From Oscillospiraceae bacterium (GTDB taxonomy: Bacteria; Bacillota; Clostridia; Oscillospirales; Ruminococcaceae), in NCBI GenBank assembly GCA_021199335.1, contig JAJQIG010000057.1, forward strand, positions 1 to 64,000: a stretch of DNA of 64,000 nt, written 5' to 3'. A model generated the notes under the pieces. That model was given only the letters and a program-made list of their open reading frames with translations. It searched no databases and was not told the DNA's origin. Below are positions 9,145-20,032 of the stretch, one piece after another; positions within the stretch are counted from its first letter, which is position 1, and the number at the start of each line of letters is the position of its first letter. Made by a program: the position numbers and the translations under genes.

Positions 9145-10305
9145 TCAAAGCTCAACAGTGATTTTGTTGGATGAAAGCCGTATAGCTCCGCTTGTGAGGG
9201 AGCATTTTACAACGAATGTTATCCTATCCATGCCGTCAAGCTCGGGGTAGTCGGTAACATCAATTTCAAGAACTTCATCGGGTTTGAATTTCTTAAGGAA
9301 AACGCCTTCCCCATTTTCATTCAGGCAGTAAATTGAAACGCTCTTTAGAGCTCTGATTTCGTTTATGCGGAATGTTATAATATTTCCGTCAACGTCTGCG
9401 GAAACGTCAATCTGCTGCGCTTTAAGCTCTGAAATAAGGCTGCTGTAGAATGCTTCGCCCGCAGAAAGTACAGCGGCGCCGGTTGTGATTGCGTGCGGAG
9501 GCAATATGCCATAGGTTGAGCCGGAATCATTGCTTTCCGCATTGCTTGTGTCGTTCGTATTATCGCTTGTGGCTCCTTTATCGGCAGTGCTGTCGTCTTC
9601 GTCGGGTAAAACGAGTGTAAGAGTACCTCTCAGGCTGTCGCCGTTCATATTAACCGTTCCCTCGATTTTAAGCGAAACATTATAAAATGAACTGTACCCT
9701 ATACTTTTAATCATATCGGAAGTAATTTCAATTACGCCGTTGTCGCTTTCCTTTTCTACTGTTCCTCCCTCGGGTCTAGCCTCATTGACTTTAACCTTGA
9801 GACTATTAGCAAAGGTATTGATACGAACTATAAGTGAAGACGCTTCTTTTAAATCGCTCTCGGAAAATATGCCGCTGAGATACACTGTGCCGCCTGTCCA
9901 ACTTGCACCGGCTTCGCCGCCTCCAACGTTGAAGTTTGCAGTTGGGCTGTTTGCGGCATTGACAGCGCTTGTAACGCTTACCTCGGCAATTGCAACGTTA
10001 TTTTCGTCATCGTCTGTGTCCTCATTTTCGTCCGCATCATTGTTATCATACGTATCCTCTGTGTCGTAAATAGCTTCATTATCATCCGTGTCATCGGCAT
10101 AATCTTCATCGTCTGTATTGACATCATCGTCCTCATTTTCATTACTGCTTTCATCTTCGGAAGCCAAAACAACAGCGTCTGCCCCATCTTCAGAGAATAC
10201 AGAAATCAAGGAAACGTTGAAAGCCATACAGCAAGCCGCAGCTATTGCGAAAATTCTTGAAATCATCTTTATAGCATGAGTGTTTTTATGATTTGAACTG
10301 TTCAT
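9145..10305 (-). CDS. Secreted protein with extreme Asp/Glu-rich linker
   Basis: Signal peptide-like N-terminus; long D/E/N-rich low-complexity stretch; no recognised family. Confidence 0.6.
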   Translation of the reverse strand: MNSSNHKNTHAIKMISRIFAIAAACCMAFNVSLISVFSEDGADAVVLASEDESSNENEDDDVNTDDEDYADDTDDNEAIYDTEDTYDNNDADENEDTDDDENNVAIAEVSVTSAVNAANSPTANFNVGGGEAGASWTGGTVYLSGIFSESDLKEASSLIVRINTFANSLKVKVNEARPEGGTVEKESDNGVIEITSDMIKSIGYSSFYNVSLKIEGTVNMNGDSLRGTLTLVLPDEDDSTADKGATSDNTNDTSNAESNDSGSTYGILPPHAITTGAAVLSAGEAFYSSLISELKAQQIDVSADVDGNIITFRINEIRALKSVSIYCLNENGEGVFLKKFKPDEVLEIDVTDYPELDGMDRITFVVKCSLTSGAIRLSSNKITVEL

Positions 10306-10411
10306 ATGCCACCTCCAAACAATTCTATGTTGATATGCGTGCAGAGGGAATTATACAACCATGTGTACCAATTGCCCACTTCATTTTACCATGCCTTTAT
10401 CTGCAAGTATA

Positions 10412-10446
<35 letters not shown>

Positions 10447-10543
10447 GATAAAGTTTTTAGGACTAATTATTAATAAAGTTTACAATTATTTTGATAAAAA
10501 AATTCCGCCGTATCTTGACTGTACGGTGGGGAAATTATCAAGC

Positions 10544-10568
10544 GCAGCTTGTTAAAGCTTCGCTTGAA
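10544..10568 (+). repeat. REP-like palindrome, copy B
   Basis: GCAGCTTGTTAAAGCTTCGCTTGAA. Confidence 0.7.
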
Positions 10569-10595
10569 TGCTTTTTGGGCATATATGCATAATTA

Positions 10596-10629
10596 AAGGC
10601 ATCTTGATTTTACTCCAAGGTGCCTTTTT
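10596..10629. terminator. Terminator hairpin
   Basis: AAGGCATCTTG...CCAAGGTGCCTTTTT. Confidence 0.7.
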
Positions 10630-10655
10630 ATCGAAAATATTGCCGAAAGCTCCGC

Positions 10656-11504
10656 TCAGAACGGCTTTTCATCGGGATTTGCATGGATTCCGCATTCGCC
10701 TGTCATTTCATTGAGCAGCTTTATATCGGACTGCTCAAGCTCAAAATCGAATATTCCGAGGTTCTCCGTTATATGCTCCGCAGAAACAGCCTTCGCAAGC
10801 GGAAGAAATCCGTTTTGAATGCTCCACCGCAGACATATTTGCGAAATGCTTTTTCCGTATTTTTCGGCAATTTCTTTTATTTTTTCCGATTCGAATGCCT
10901 TGCCGCTTCCAAGGGGACTGTATGCCTCAACAAGTATGCCTTTATTTTTACAATAAGAAACGGTGTCGTCATCGACATCGCCGGGGCAGAGCCTTATCTG
11001 GTTAACAGCGGGCATAACCTCCGCCGTTTCGTAAAGAGCGTCAAGGTGTCTTGCGCAGAAGTTGCTTACACCTATCGCCCTGACCTTTCCATCTTTATAA
11101 AGCCGTTCAAAGGCGCGCCATGCTTCGGCGTTTTTTTCTTTCCAACAGCTCCTGAATTTAAGCGGATTCGGCCAGTGAATAAGGTAAAGGTCGAGATAAT
11201 CCGTGCCGAGCTTTTTCAGCGAATCCTCGCAAGCGGCAATGGTTTCGTCATATCCCCGAACATTGTTCCAAAGCTTTGATGTAAGAAAAATATTGCAGCG
11301 CTTAACACCGCTCCGTTTTATTCCGGCGCCGACAAATTCCTCGTTATCATATGCAGCGGCAGTATCTATATGTACATAGCCTGCACGGAGAGCCTCCGCC
11401 GAAGCATCCTCAGCCGTATTTCCGCCGATTTGCCATGTGCCGAAGCCAATGCAGGGAATTTCGACACCGTTTATAAGCGTGTAAACGTCATTTGCAGAGT
11501 TCAT
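10656..11504 (-). CDS. Aldo/keto reductase
   Basis: GFGTWQIGG, HIDTAAAYDNEEFVG, LYLIHWPNP, AIGVSNF. Confidence 0.93.
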   Translation of the reverse strand: MNSANDVYTLINGVEIPCIGFGTWQIGGNTAEDASAEALRAGYVHIDTAAAYDNEEFVGAGIKRSGVKRCNIFLTSKLWNNVRGYDETIAACEDSLKKLGTDYLDLYLIHWPNPLKFRSCWKEKNAEAWRAFERLYKDGKVRAIGVSNFCARHLDALYETAEVMPAVNQIRLCPGDVDDDTVSYCKNKGILVEAYSPLGSGKAFESEKIKEIAEKYGKSISQICLRWSIQNGFLPLAKAVSAEHITENLGIFDFELEQSDIKLLNEMTGECGIHANPDEKPF

Positions 11505-11612
11505 AGATATACCCCTTTCTAAGCATCTTGTTAATTATATCACATCTTTTAAAACATTTCAATGGATTTTTTGTGTATTTTTTATCAGTGTAATTACGAA
11601 TGCTTAAATAAA

Positions 11613-11648
11613 TTAAAAAAATAAGACCTCCGCATTTCTACGGAGGTC
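11613..11648 (-). terminator. Terminator for tRNA-Arg
   Basis: GACCTCCG/CGGAGGTC stem with T-run on minus strand. Confidence 0.75.
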
Positions 11649-11674
11649 TATTTTCGCTGCGGAATACATACCGC

Positions 11675-11751
11675 TGGTGCGCTGCAAGGGACTCGAACCC
11701 CTGACCTACTGGTTCGTAGCCAGTCACTCTATCCAGCTGAGCTAGCAACGC
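11675..11751 (-). tRNA. tRNA-Arg (anticodon ACG), CCA encoded
   Basis: GCGTTGC...GCAGCGC acceptor, ACTGG-CTACGAA-CCAGT anticodon arm, GGTTCGAGTCC T-arm. Confidence 0.95.
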
Positions 11752-11847
11752 ATCTTTAATCAGCATAAATAATTATATCACCTCAAAACTGATTTGTCAA
11801 GAGATTTTTTTAAAAAAAAGAAAATACGGAAAAAATATTGCCTCTGT

Positions 11848-11876
11848 TGACATTTTACAAAATATGTGATAAGATG
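11848..11876 (+). promoter_or_regulatory. Sigma-A promoter for alpha/beta hydrolase gene
   Basis: TTGACA-17 nt-TAAGAT. Confidence 0.6.
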
Positions 11877-12003
11877 AATTTCAGAGGGACTTTCGGAAAA
11901 AGCCGATAAAGGGCGTTGCCGAGTCTGATTAGTGCTTGAAAATCCGCTATTGGGATTGAATTAGCGAAGGGTTCCCCTTAAATAATGGAAAGAGATGATT
12001 TTT

Positions 12004-12963
12004 ATGAAGAAATATATTGCGGTTGCCGCCGCCGCTGCATCCCTGATTGCCGTGGCTGTCGCTGTTTCAAAGGGATTCTGCGACTTTGCGTTTAAGAGAG
12101 GTAAAGGAACGTTTAAAATAGGCGATATTTCATCCGATAGTTCAGCCGATAAAGCCCATGCGGAGCTTAAAGAACAGCGGGAGAAACGCACAGCCGAGTT
12201 TAAAAAGTGGCTTAACGAAAATGCCGAGGATGTCTATCTCCTCACAAATGACGGCATAAAGGTTCATGCGCTTATGGTGAAGGCGGAGGAGCGGTCAAGG
12301 AAATATGCGGTTGTTTGTCACGGCTATAAGGACAGTGCGGATGGGATGGGCTTTGCCGCATATAGCTTCGTCCAAATGGGTTATAACGTTATCGCCCCCG
12401 ACGGCAGGGTGTCGGGAAAAACCGAGGGCAAATATATCGGTATGGGCTGGCTTGAACGCCGTGACCTCAAGGGCTATGTGAATTTTATACTTGCCAAGGA
12501 TCCTCAGGCTGAAATTGTGCTTTACGGCGTTTCAATGGGCGCAGCCGAGGTTATGATGGCGGCGGGAAATGGACTTCCCGTTAACGTGAAAGCGGTTGTT
12601 GAGGACAGCGGCTTTACATCGGTGTGGGATGAATTCTCCCTTCAAATGAAAAGCACTATGAATATCCCTGTGTTCCCGCTTTTGCCTATGGCTTCGCTTT
12701 ATGCAAAGATTTTCCTCGGATTCAGCTTCAAGGAGGCAAGCGCAAAGGAGTCGCTCAAGCAGAGTAAAATTCCTATTCTTATGATTGGAGGAACGGATGA
12801 TAACCTCGTTCCGCTCCGTATGCTTGAGGAGCTTTATGATGCCGCAGCAGGGGAAAAGGAAAAGCTTGTTATAGAGGGAGCGGGGCATATGGAATGCGAC
12901 CTGCTTGACTCGAATTTCTATTGGAAAAGCGTTGAGAGCTTCCTAAATAAGTATATACGCTGA
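12004..12963 (+). CDS. Alpha/beta hydrolase, membrane-anchored
   Basis: VVCHGYKDSADGM, YGVSMGAAEVM, GTDDNLVP, GAGHME. Confidence 0.88.
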   Translation: MKKYIAVAAAAASLIAVAVAVSKGFCDFAFKRGKGTFKIGDISSDSSADKAHAELKEQREKRTAEFKKWLNENAEDVYLLTNDGIKVHALMVKAEERSRKYAVVCHGYKDSADGMGFAAYSFVQMGYNVIAPDGRVSGKTEGKYIGMGWLERRDLKGYVNFILAKDPQAEIVLYGVSMGAAEVMMAAGNGLPVNVKAVVEDSGFTSVWDEFSLQMKSTMNIPVFPLLPMASLYAKIFLGFSFKEASAKESLKQSKIPILMIGGTDDNLVPLRMLEELYDAAAGEKEKLVIEGAGHMECDLLDSNFYWKSVESFLNKYIR

Positions 12964-12993
12964 TAGGAGAGCCTTCGGCGGCAATTCAAACAT

Positions 12994-13027
12994 AAATACC
13001 CCGATTCACATCGAATCGGGGTATTTT
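12994..13027. terminator. Bidirectional terminator
   Basis: AAATACCCCGATTC...GAATCGGGGTATTTT. Confidence 0.8.
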
Positions 13028-13042
13028 AGGTTAAACCCTTGT

Positions 13043-13948
13043 TTACAGAATTACTGCGCCATGCTTTATCGGTCTGCACAGCGCCGAGAAAAAGCCTGAA
13101 CTATCGAGCGATAAACAGCAGCCCTCCGCGGCGTTCATCTCCGTGAATAACCCAAATACAGCCGAGCCGCTCCCGCTCATAACGGAGCAAAGTGCGCCGT
13201 GGGAAAGCATTGTTTCCTTTATTCTGTGTATTTCGCTGTAAAATCGGTTATGCATTTTGTCTTTATTGACAGCTTCAAATGCGTTGAAGCAAGCATCGGC
13301 AATTTCGTTGATTCCTCTGTCAAAAACGGACGTTTCAAAATTGCGGACCGTATTTTGCGGAGAAGCATCGGCTGCCGCATAGGCTTCCTTTGTGGAAATT
13401 CCGGCTTCGCCCTTTCCTATTACAATGCAGCATTCGGGCAGGGGAGAAAGGGGCGTAAGAATTTCCCCTATCCCCTCGCAGAGAATTGTTCCGCCCTTTA
13501 TGCAGAACGGTATGTCCGCCCCAACCCTTGCGGAAAGGGAGCAAAGCTCGGCTTCTGACAATGGACTGCCGAAAAGGCTGTTCAAGGCTGTAAAAACCGC
13601 AGCTCCGTCAGCGCTTCCTCCGCCAAGCCCCGCTTCGGAGGGAATATGCTTTTCAATGTTAATCAGAATTCCCGTTTTTGGGATAGATGCGCCTTCAAAA
13701 AATGCCTTTGCCGCCTTAAATGCAATATTTCTGCCGTCACAAGGAATATTGCCGTCAGTACAAGTGACGGCAATATCCTTTTTGGTGTTATCTTTTGTTA
13801 CTGTGACGATATCGCAAAGCGAAATGCTCTGCATAACGGTTCTGAGGTTGTGGTAACCATCGGAACGTTTGCCTGTTATTTGCAGGGTGAGATTGATTTT
13901 TGCGGGCGCAAGAGCTGTTATTGTGTTAGCCAATGCAAAATTCCTCAC
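13043..13948 (-). CDS. ispE: 4-diphosphocytidyl-2-C-methyl-D-erythritol kinase
   Basis: APAKINLTLQITGKRSDGYHNL, PSEAGLGGGSADGA, MSGSGSAVFG. Confidence 0.95.
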   Translation of the reverse strand: MRNFALANTITALAPAKINLTLQITGKRSDGYHNLRTVMQSISLCDIVTVTKDNTKKDIAVTCTDGNIPCDGRNIAFKAAKAFFEGASIPKTGILINIEKHIPSEAGLGGGSADGAAVFTALNSLFGSPLSEAELCSLSARVGADIPFCIKGGTILCEGIGEILTPLSPLPECCIVIGKGEAGISTKEAYAAADASPQNTVRNFETSVFDRGINEIADACFNAFEAVNKDKMHNRFYSEIHRIKETMLSHGALCSVMSGSGSAVFGLFTEMNAAEGCCLSLDSSGFFSALCRPIKHGAVIL

Positions 13949-15123
13949 TTATTGTTTTTTATTTCCTCGACAAATTCCTTTATGCAGGCAACGGCATCCA
14001 TAAGGTGTTTAAGTGAGTATGCGTAGGAAACTCGGATGTGACCCTCGCCGCAGTCGCCGAAAGCATCGCCCGGAACAACCGCAACCTTATGCTTGTAAAG
14101 AAGGTTTTCGCAAAATTCCTGACTGGACATACCCGTTGATTTTATGCTTGGGAAAACATAAAACGCACCCATAGGCTCAAAGCATTCAAGTCCGATTTCG
14201 TTGAACGCATTAACAAGCCAACGGCGGCGAATATTGTATTCGTCCACCATTTTTGCAACGTCCTCCTCACAGTTTTCCATCGCTTCAATTGCCGCGTATT
14301 GTGAAATGGTGGGGGAACACATAATGGCATATTGGTGGATTTTAAGCATCTGCTTTACGAGGGGAGCAGGTCCCGCAAGGTAGCCAAGCCGCCAGCCCGT
14401 CATCGCAAAAGCCTTTGAGAAGCCGTTTACAAGCAGGGTTCTTTCCTGCATACCGTCAATTTCGGCAATGGAAACGTGCTTTCCCGAATATGTAAGCTCG
14501 GAGTAAATCTCATCGGAAAGGACTATAATATCTGTGCCCCTTAGAACCTCTGCGATTGCTTCAAGCTCCTCCCTTGTCATAATTGCGCCTGTGGGGTTGT
14601 TCGGGAAGGGGAGAATGAGAAGCTTGGTTTTATCGGTAATTTTGGCTTTAAGAGCTTCCGCCGTGAGCTTAAAATTATCCTCAAGCTTAGTTTCGATAAC
14701 AATGGGAACGCCGTGCATAATTTCAACTATGGGCTTGTAGCATACGAAGCTCGGTTCAACCACAAGAACCTCATCTCCGGGATTGACAAGCGCCCTTATC
14801 CCAAGGTCGATAGCTTCCGAGCCGCCAACGGTGATGATTATTTCATCATTGGGGCAGTAGCTAAGGTTGTTTTTCCTTTTAAGGTAACGGCTTATGGTTT
14901 CGCGAAGCTCCATAAGTCCCGCATTGGCGGTATAAACGGTTTTTCCCTTTTCAAGCGTTGTAATCGCAGTTTGACGAATCGGCCATGGGGTCGGGAAGTC
15001 AGGCTCTCCGACGCCAAGGGAAATAACATCGTCCATTGTTGTTGCAATGTCAAAAAATTTTCTTATTCCCGACGGCTTTATGGTTTTGCACTTATCGGAA
15101 AGTAAATTATCGTAGTCCATCAC
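13945..15123 (-). CDS. Class I/II PLP-dependent aminotransferase
   Basis: SLGVGEPDFPTP, FPNNPTGAIM, SDEIYSELTY, SFSKAFAMTGWRLGY-like lysine motif. Confidence 0.93.
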   Translation of the reverse strand: MMDYDNLLSDKCKTIKPSGIRKFFDIATTMDDVISLGVGEPDFPTPWPIRQTAITTLEKGKTVYTANAGLMELRETISRYLKRKNNLSYCPNDEIIITVGGSEAIDLGIRALVNPGDEVLVVEPSFVCYKPIVEIMHGVPIVIETKLEDNFKLTAEALKAKITDKTKLLILPFPNNPTGAIMTREELEAIAEVLRGTDIIVLSDEIYSELTYSGKHVSIAEIDGMQERTLLVNGFSKAFAMTGWRLGYLAGPAPLVKQMLKIHQYAIMCSPTISQYAAIEAMENCEEDVAKMVDEYNIRRRWLVNAFNEIGLECFEPMGAFYVFPSIKSTGMSSQEFCENLLYKHKVAVVPGDAFGDCGEGHIRVSYAYSLKHLMDAVACIKEFVEEIKNNK

Positions 15124-15599
15124 GGGGATACAAAGCTCCTTTCGTCCGTTTCCTCATCGTCGATAAAAATTCCTTTTTCCTTGTAACGCTTGAGGAAGAA
15201 GTGGGTAGAGGTAGAAAGCACACCGTCAATTGTGGAAAGGCGGCGGGCAACGAAGAGCGCAATTTCCTTGTAATTTGTTCCGCTTATTGTAACGGCGAGG
15301 TCAAATGCGCCCGACATAAGCGTAAGGCTTTCAACCTCGTCATACATCATAATTGTTCTTGCAATATCATCAAAGCCGTATTCCGCCTTGGGCGTAACCT
15401 TTACTTCGATAAATGCCGTAACCCTGTCCTTATCGGCAAGGTCATCATTAAGGATGGCTGAGTAGCCCTTTATAACGCCTTTGCTTTCATATTCCTTTAT
15501 CGCGGCGGCGACCTCCGCCTCGGAAAGCCCCGTCATGGCGGCAAGCTCCTTGTTAGAAAGTCTGGCGTTCTGCTTGAGAAGTTTAACGATAGTATCCAT
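15120..15599 (-). CDS. Lrp/AsnC family regulator
   Basis: HTH plus RAM domain; overlaps aminotransferase start. Confidence 0.9.
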   Translation of the reverse strand: MDTIVKLLKQNARLSNKELAAMTGLSEAEVAAAIKEYESKGVIKGYSAILNDDLADKDRVTAFIEVKVTPKAEYGFDDIARTIMMYDEVESLTLMSGAFDLAVTISGTNYKEIALFVARRLSTIDGVLSTSTHFFLKRYKEKGIFIDDEETDERSFVSP

Positions 15600-15973
15600 T
15601 TAAAAACCATCCTTTATTCAGATTCGGAAAAAAATCTTCCTTTCAGCATTATAACATATTGATTTCAAAATGTCCATAGCAAATTGCACTTATAAAAAAA
15701 AAATGCAGGATAAAATAGTCAAAACGAACAGCTTTCTTGTATTGCCGCAGGGTTAAAATTTGTGCAAAAAACCTCTTGAAGGGGCAGCTTTGTTTGTGTT
15801 ATAATAAAAAACAACGAAGTTAATATGAAAATATGTACGACACACGTATTGCCCCTTATTGGCATGTAAATCTGATTACGGAACTTAACCGTTGTCTGTT
15901 TGCTGCCCTCCGGGGTTATGCGTGTGTTTTTTTGTGTTAATTTCAGAATAAAAGCGTTTAAGGAGATATTTTT

Positions 15974-16567
15974 ATGCCGAGAAATCAATTTCAGAGAATG
16001 GTTTTTGCGTTTTTGACGGTTGTTGTAACCGTACACGCATATGTGTTTTACAGCTTGTATGTAATAAACGGAAGCGTTTTGATGAGCGTTAATGGAGCCG
16101 ACAGCGTTTTGGCGGCAATAAGACAGCAGGGCGGAGTATACGTGTTCGGAAAACCCGTCCCGATTTGGGCGGTAATTCTTATTGAGTTCTGCCTTGCGTA
16201 TCTGCTGGAAGTTTTAATGGGAAGTCCATGCTCATTTAAGCTCGCCTGCAAGGTGTTCAACCCCGCAAAGGATCACCCGATGCTCTTTGAGTCGGCTGTT
16301 ATCTGCGCAACCGTTGGGCTTATGTGCCCTGCGATGAGCTTTCTTGCGGCATGGCTTTATTATCCGTATTATTCGGGCTTCTCTTTCGTAACCCTCCTTG
16401 CAAACTGGCTCAAGCTTGTATGCTATAATTTCCCATTTGCGTTCTTTACACAGCTGTTCTTTATTCAGCCGCTTATAAGAACCGTGTTCAAGCTTATTTT
16501 CAGAAAGGATATTGCGGCACGCAAGGAGAACGAACCTCAGCTTGAAAAGGTATCGGACAGCCTGTAA
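15974..16567 (+). CDS. DUF2798-like membrane protein
   Basis: MPRNQFQRMVFAFLTVVVTVHAYVFY; multiple TM. Confidence 0.6.
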   Translation: MPRNQFQRMVFAFLTVVVTVHAYVFYSLYVINGSVLMSVNGADSVLAAIRQQGGVYVFGKPVPIWAVILIEFCLAYLLEVLMGSPCSFKLACKVFNPAKDHPMLFESAVICATVGLMCPAMSFLAAWLYYPYYSGFSFVTLLANWLKLVCYNFPFAFFTQLFFIQPLIRTVFKLIFRKDIAARKENEPQLEKVSDSL

Positions 16568-16776
16568 AAGCTATCTGCGCATAGTATGGCGGCCCTTTTA
16601 AGCCGAAATGCCCCGAACAAAGCCTGTACATTGACGAAATCATGTGTTTATTTGCAAATTGCCATAATATTTTATTAAAAAGTATATAAATTTGTTTGAT
16701 TTTCACCTTTTATTTTTGGAATTCATGTGTTATAATGAACAATGTTAACAATGAGCGTTTGGGGAGGATTATATAT

Positions 16777-17046
16777 ATGAGAGCTGTTATTACGGTTATC
16801 GGTAAGGATGCTGTGGGTATTCTTGCTAAGGTAAGTACCGTCTGCGCTGAAAATAATGCGAACGTTATTGAGGTTACTCAAAGCGTTCTTCAGGATCTCT
16901 TTGCAATGATTATGCTGGTTGATATCACTAACCTTAAGGGGGACTTCTCGGCTCTTGCCGATAAAATGAACGCCCTCGGTGAAGAACAGGGACTTAAAAT
17001 TCTTACCATGCATGAGGACATTTTCAATATTATGCACAGAATATAG
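16777..17046 (+). CDS. ACT domain protein (UPF0237 type)
   Basis: RAVITVIGKDAVGILAKVSTVCAENNANVIEVTQ. Confidence 0.9.
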   Translation: MRAVITVIGKDAVGILAKVSTVCAENNANVIEVTQSVLQDLFAMIMLVDITNLKGDFSALADKMNALGEEQGLKILTMHEDIFNIMHRI

Positions 17047-17124
17047 AGCATGGGTTTTCTCTGCTGATTTTAAGAATACCGATTCGGCACTGCTTTCGGA
17101 ATAAATGTGAAGGGATTTTCGCAT

Positions 17125-18480
17125 ATGATTGAGGTTTATGATATACTTGAAACAATCAAGATGATTCAGGATGAATGTCTTGATATAAGAACAATCACAA
17201 TGGGTATTTCACTCCTTGACTGCATTGACGGCGATATTGACAAGGCTTGCGATAAGGTTTACGATAAGATTACGCAACGCGCAGAGAAGCTTGTCAAGGT
17301 CGGGGAGGATATCGAAAAGGAATATGGCATTCCGATTATAAATAAACGCCTTTCGGTTACGCCGATTGCTATCGTTTCCGCCGCTTGTAAGGAGGAGCCT
17401 GTTAAATTCGCCCTTACTATGGAAAAAGCGGCAAAGGCTGTCGGAGTAAACCTCATCGGCGGCTATTCCGCACTTGTGCAGAAGGGATTTTCTGCGGGGG
17501 ATGAAAGGCTTATCAGGTCTATCCCCGAGGCTTTGGCATCAACAAGCTGCGTTTGCTCTTCGGTGAATATCGGTTCGACTAAAACCGGTATTAATCTTGA
17601 TGCCTGCAGGCTCATGGGCGGCATTGTAAGGGAATGCGCCGAGAAAACCGTTGCCGATAAGTGCTTCGGTGCGGCTAAGCTCGTTGTTTTCTGCAACGCC
17701 GTTGAGGATAACCCGTTTATGGCGGGCGCTTTCCACGGTGTCGGTGAGCCCGACTGCATGATAAATGTCGGAGTTTCCGGCCCGGGAGTTGTGCGTGCGG
17801 CTCTTGCGAAGTACCCCGATGCCGATATTACACAGATTTCCGATATTATTAAGAAAACCGCATATAAAATTACAAGAGTGGGTCAGCTTGTGGGAGTTAC
17901 AGCTTCGGAGAGATTGGGCGTTCCGTTCGGAATTGTCGATCTTTCGCTTGCGCCTACGCCCGCCGTTGGCGACAGCGTTGCCCATATCCTTGAGGAGATT
18001 GGCCTTGAAAGCTGCGGAGCTTGCGGAACTACCGCTGCGCTCGCACTCCTTAACGATGCCGTTAAAAAGGGCGGAGTAATGGCTTGCTCGAGGGTAGGCG
18101 GACTTTCAGGCGCATTCATTCCCGTATCGGAGGATGCGGGTATGATAGACGCTGCGGTTCGTGGCTCGCTGACAATTGAAAAGCTCGAGGCAATGACGGC
18201 GGTTTGCTCCGTTGGACTTGATATGATAGTCATTCCGGGGGATACCCCTGCCGATGTTATTTCGGGGATTATTGCCGATGAAGCTGCTATCGGTATGGTT
18301 AATATGAAAACCACAGCGGTGCGTGTTATTCCGGCAATCGGAATGAAGGAGGGAGATTTCCTTGACTGGGGAGGTCTTTTCGGAAAGGGCCCCGTCATGA
18401 GTGTCAATAAATTTTCTCCGTCAAAATTTGTGAATCGAGGCGGTCAAATTCCCGCGCCGCTTCACAGCTTGAAAAATTAA
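17125..18480 (+). CDS. UPF0210/PFL family protein (DUF711)
   Basis: Full-length family match by eye; conserved next to ACT gene. Confidence 0.88.
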   Translation: MIEVYDILETIKMIQDECLDIRTITMGISLLDCIDGDIDKACDKVYDKITQRAEKLVKVGEDIEKEYGIPIINKRLSVTPIAIVSAACKEEPVKFALTMEKAAKAVGVNLIGGYSALVQKGFSAGDERLIRSIPEALASTSCVCSSVNIGSTKTGINLDACRLMGGIVRECAEKTVADKCFGAAKLVVFCNAVEDNPFMAGAFHGVGEPDCMINVGVSGPGVVRAALAKYPDADITQISDIIKKTAYKITRVGQLVGVTASERLGVPFGIVDLSLAPTPAVGDSVAHILEEIGLESCGACGTTAALALLNDAVKKGGVMACSRVGGLSGAFIPVSEDAGMIDAAVRGSLTIEKLEAMTAVCSVGLDMIVIPGDTPADVISGIIADEAAIGMVNMKTTAVRVIPAIGMKEGDFLDWGGLFGKGPVMSVNKFSPSKFVNRGGQIPAPLHSLKN

Positions 18481-18626
18481 GAAACCTAACAAATGCCTGT
18501 ATTTTTGCGTTAAATTCGGATTTCTTGTTCCGTTTTTGTTAAAAATATGGGTGTTTGTTGCGATTGAATGATGTATGCGTCAATGGTGTTTGCATCAGTG
18601 ACGTTTATTGCAGGAAAGGAGCTTTA

Positions 18627-18941
18627 ATGGACAGTAATATTATTCAAAGTATTCTTGAGATTGACCGCAGCGCAAAGGAAAAGCTTGCGGCGGCGGAAGA
18701 ACAGAAAAACAAAATTGTTGCCGACGCCGAAAAGGAAAAGAAGCGAATCATAGATGACAAAATAAAAAGCGCGGGAAACGCTCTTAAGCATCTTGAGGAG
18801 TCTGAAAAAAGTAAGGCTGACGAAAAAATGTCGGAAATCAGCGCCGAAAGAGAAAAGGAGATTGAACGCCTGAACAAAATTTACGATGCCCGTCATGAGG
18901 AATGGGAGGATAATATTCTCCGTTCCGTTATCGGTGGCTGA
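18627..18941 (+). CDS. V-type ATPase peripheral stalk coiled-coil subunit (G/H-like)
   Basis: Short Lys/Glu-rich coiled coil, first gene of ATPase operon. Confidence 0.7.
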   Translation: MDSNIIQSILEIDRSAKEKLAAAEEQKNKIVADAEKEKKRIIDDKIKSAGNALKHLEESEKSKADEKMSEISAEREKEIERLNKIYDARHEEWEDNILRSVIGG

Positions 18942-18956
18942 TAAAGAAGGCTGATT

Positions 18957-20003
18957 ATGAATATTACACATCGAAGTTATAATGCTACGGTTGCAAAAGT
19001 AAGGGCGATGTACGGGAAAAGGGTTTCCGCATCGGACTATTCCGAGCTTGTTAACAAGCAGAGCGTTTCCGAAATCGCCGATTATTTGAAGAAAAATACT
19101 CACTACAGCGAGATTCTTTCATCGGTTGACGTTAATACCGTCCACAGAGGCTTTCTTGAAAGCCTTTTGAGAAGGTTCAATTTTGAAATGTACCTTAAAA
19201 TTACGGGCTTTGAGAGGATAAGTAAGCAGGAATTTTACAACTTCAAGATTGTTAATGCCGAAATTGATGTCATTCTCAGCTGTATCCGTCATATCAACGC
19301 AAACTCCGAGGATAGGATAATCAACGATATTCCGATTTACATAAACGGAATGACACATTTTGACCTTATCGAAATTGCTAAGGTTCACTCATTTGAGGAA
19401 ATGCTTGCCCTCCTTAAAAAGACGCCCTATGCGGATGTTCTCAAGGACGAGCATACGGACAGCAACGGAAAGGTGGATTATTCCTCCTGCGAGGTTAAGC
19501 TGCGAACAATGTATTTCAACAGGCTTGAAAATTATGTGAGCAGGCTTGCTCCCCAAGAGGCTGATATGGTCAATTCCATGATTCTTATCGATATTGACCT
19601 TATTAATGTAATCAATGCCTACCGAATGACTGCGTTCTTCGGCGAGGATGAAAAAACTATCAAGGAGATGATGTTCCCGTTTTGCGGAAGGCTTTCCGAA
19701 AAAAAGCAGACGGAAATATACAGCGCTCCCGATGCCGAAGAATTTATCAAACGTTTTTCAAAAACCTATTACGGCAGACAAATTTCCGACAGCGGTTACG
19801 ATATGAACAACCTTGAGGACAATGCAAACAGACTTAGGTTCAAATATGCAAAGCTTGCGCTTAAAACCTCGTCAAAGGCTTCGGCAAGCGTCTATGCATT
19901 TACCTATCTTATGGGTGTTGAGCTTAAAAATCTTATTTGCATTATTGAGGGCGTGCGTTACGGTATACCCGCCAAAGAGATTGAAAAGCTGATAATTATT
20001 TGA
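18957..20003 (+). CDS. V-type ATP synthase subunit C
   Basis: V-ATPase d/C subunit family, ATPase operon. Confidence 0.88.
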   Translation: MNITHRSYNATVAKVRAMYGKRVSASDYSELVNKQSVSEIADYLKKNTHYSEILSSVDVNTVHRGFLESLLRRFNFEMYLKITGFERISKQEFYNFKIVNAEIDVILSCIRHINANSEDRIINDIPIYINGMTHFDLIEIAKVHSFEEMLALLKKTPYADVLKDEHTDSNGKVDYSSCEVKLRTMYFNRLENYVSRLAPQEADMVNSMILIDIDLINVINAYRMTAFFGEDEKTIKEMMFPFCGRLSEKKQTEIYSAPDAEEFIKRFSKTYYGRQISDSGYDMNNLEDNANRLRFKYAKLALKTSSKASASVYAFTYLMGVELKNLICIIEGVRYGIPAKEIEKLIII

Positions 20004-20032
20004 AATTTACAGAGAGAGGTGAAAATTTCGGA

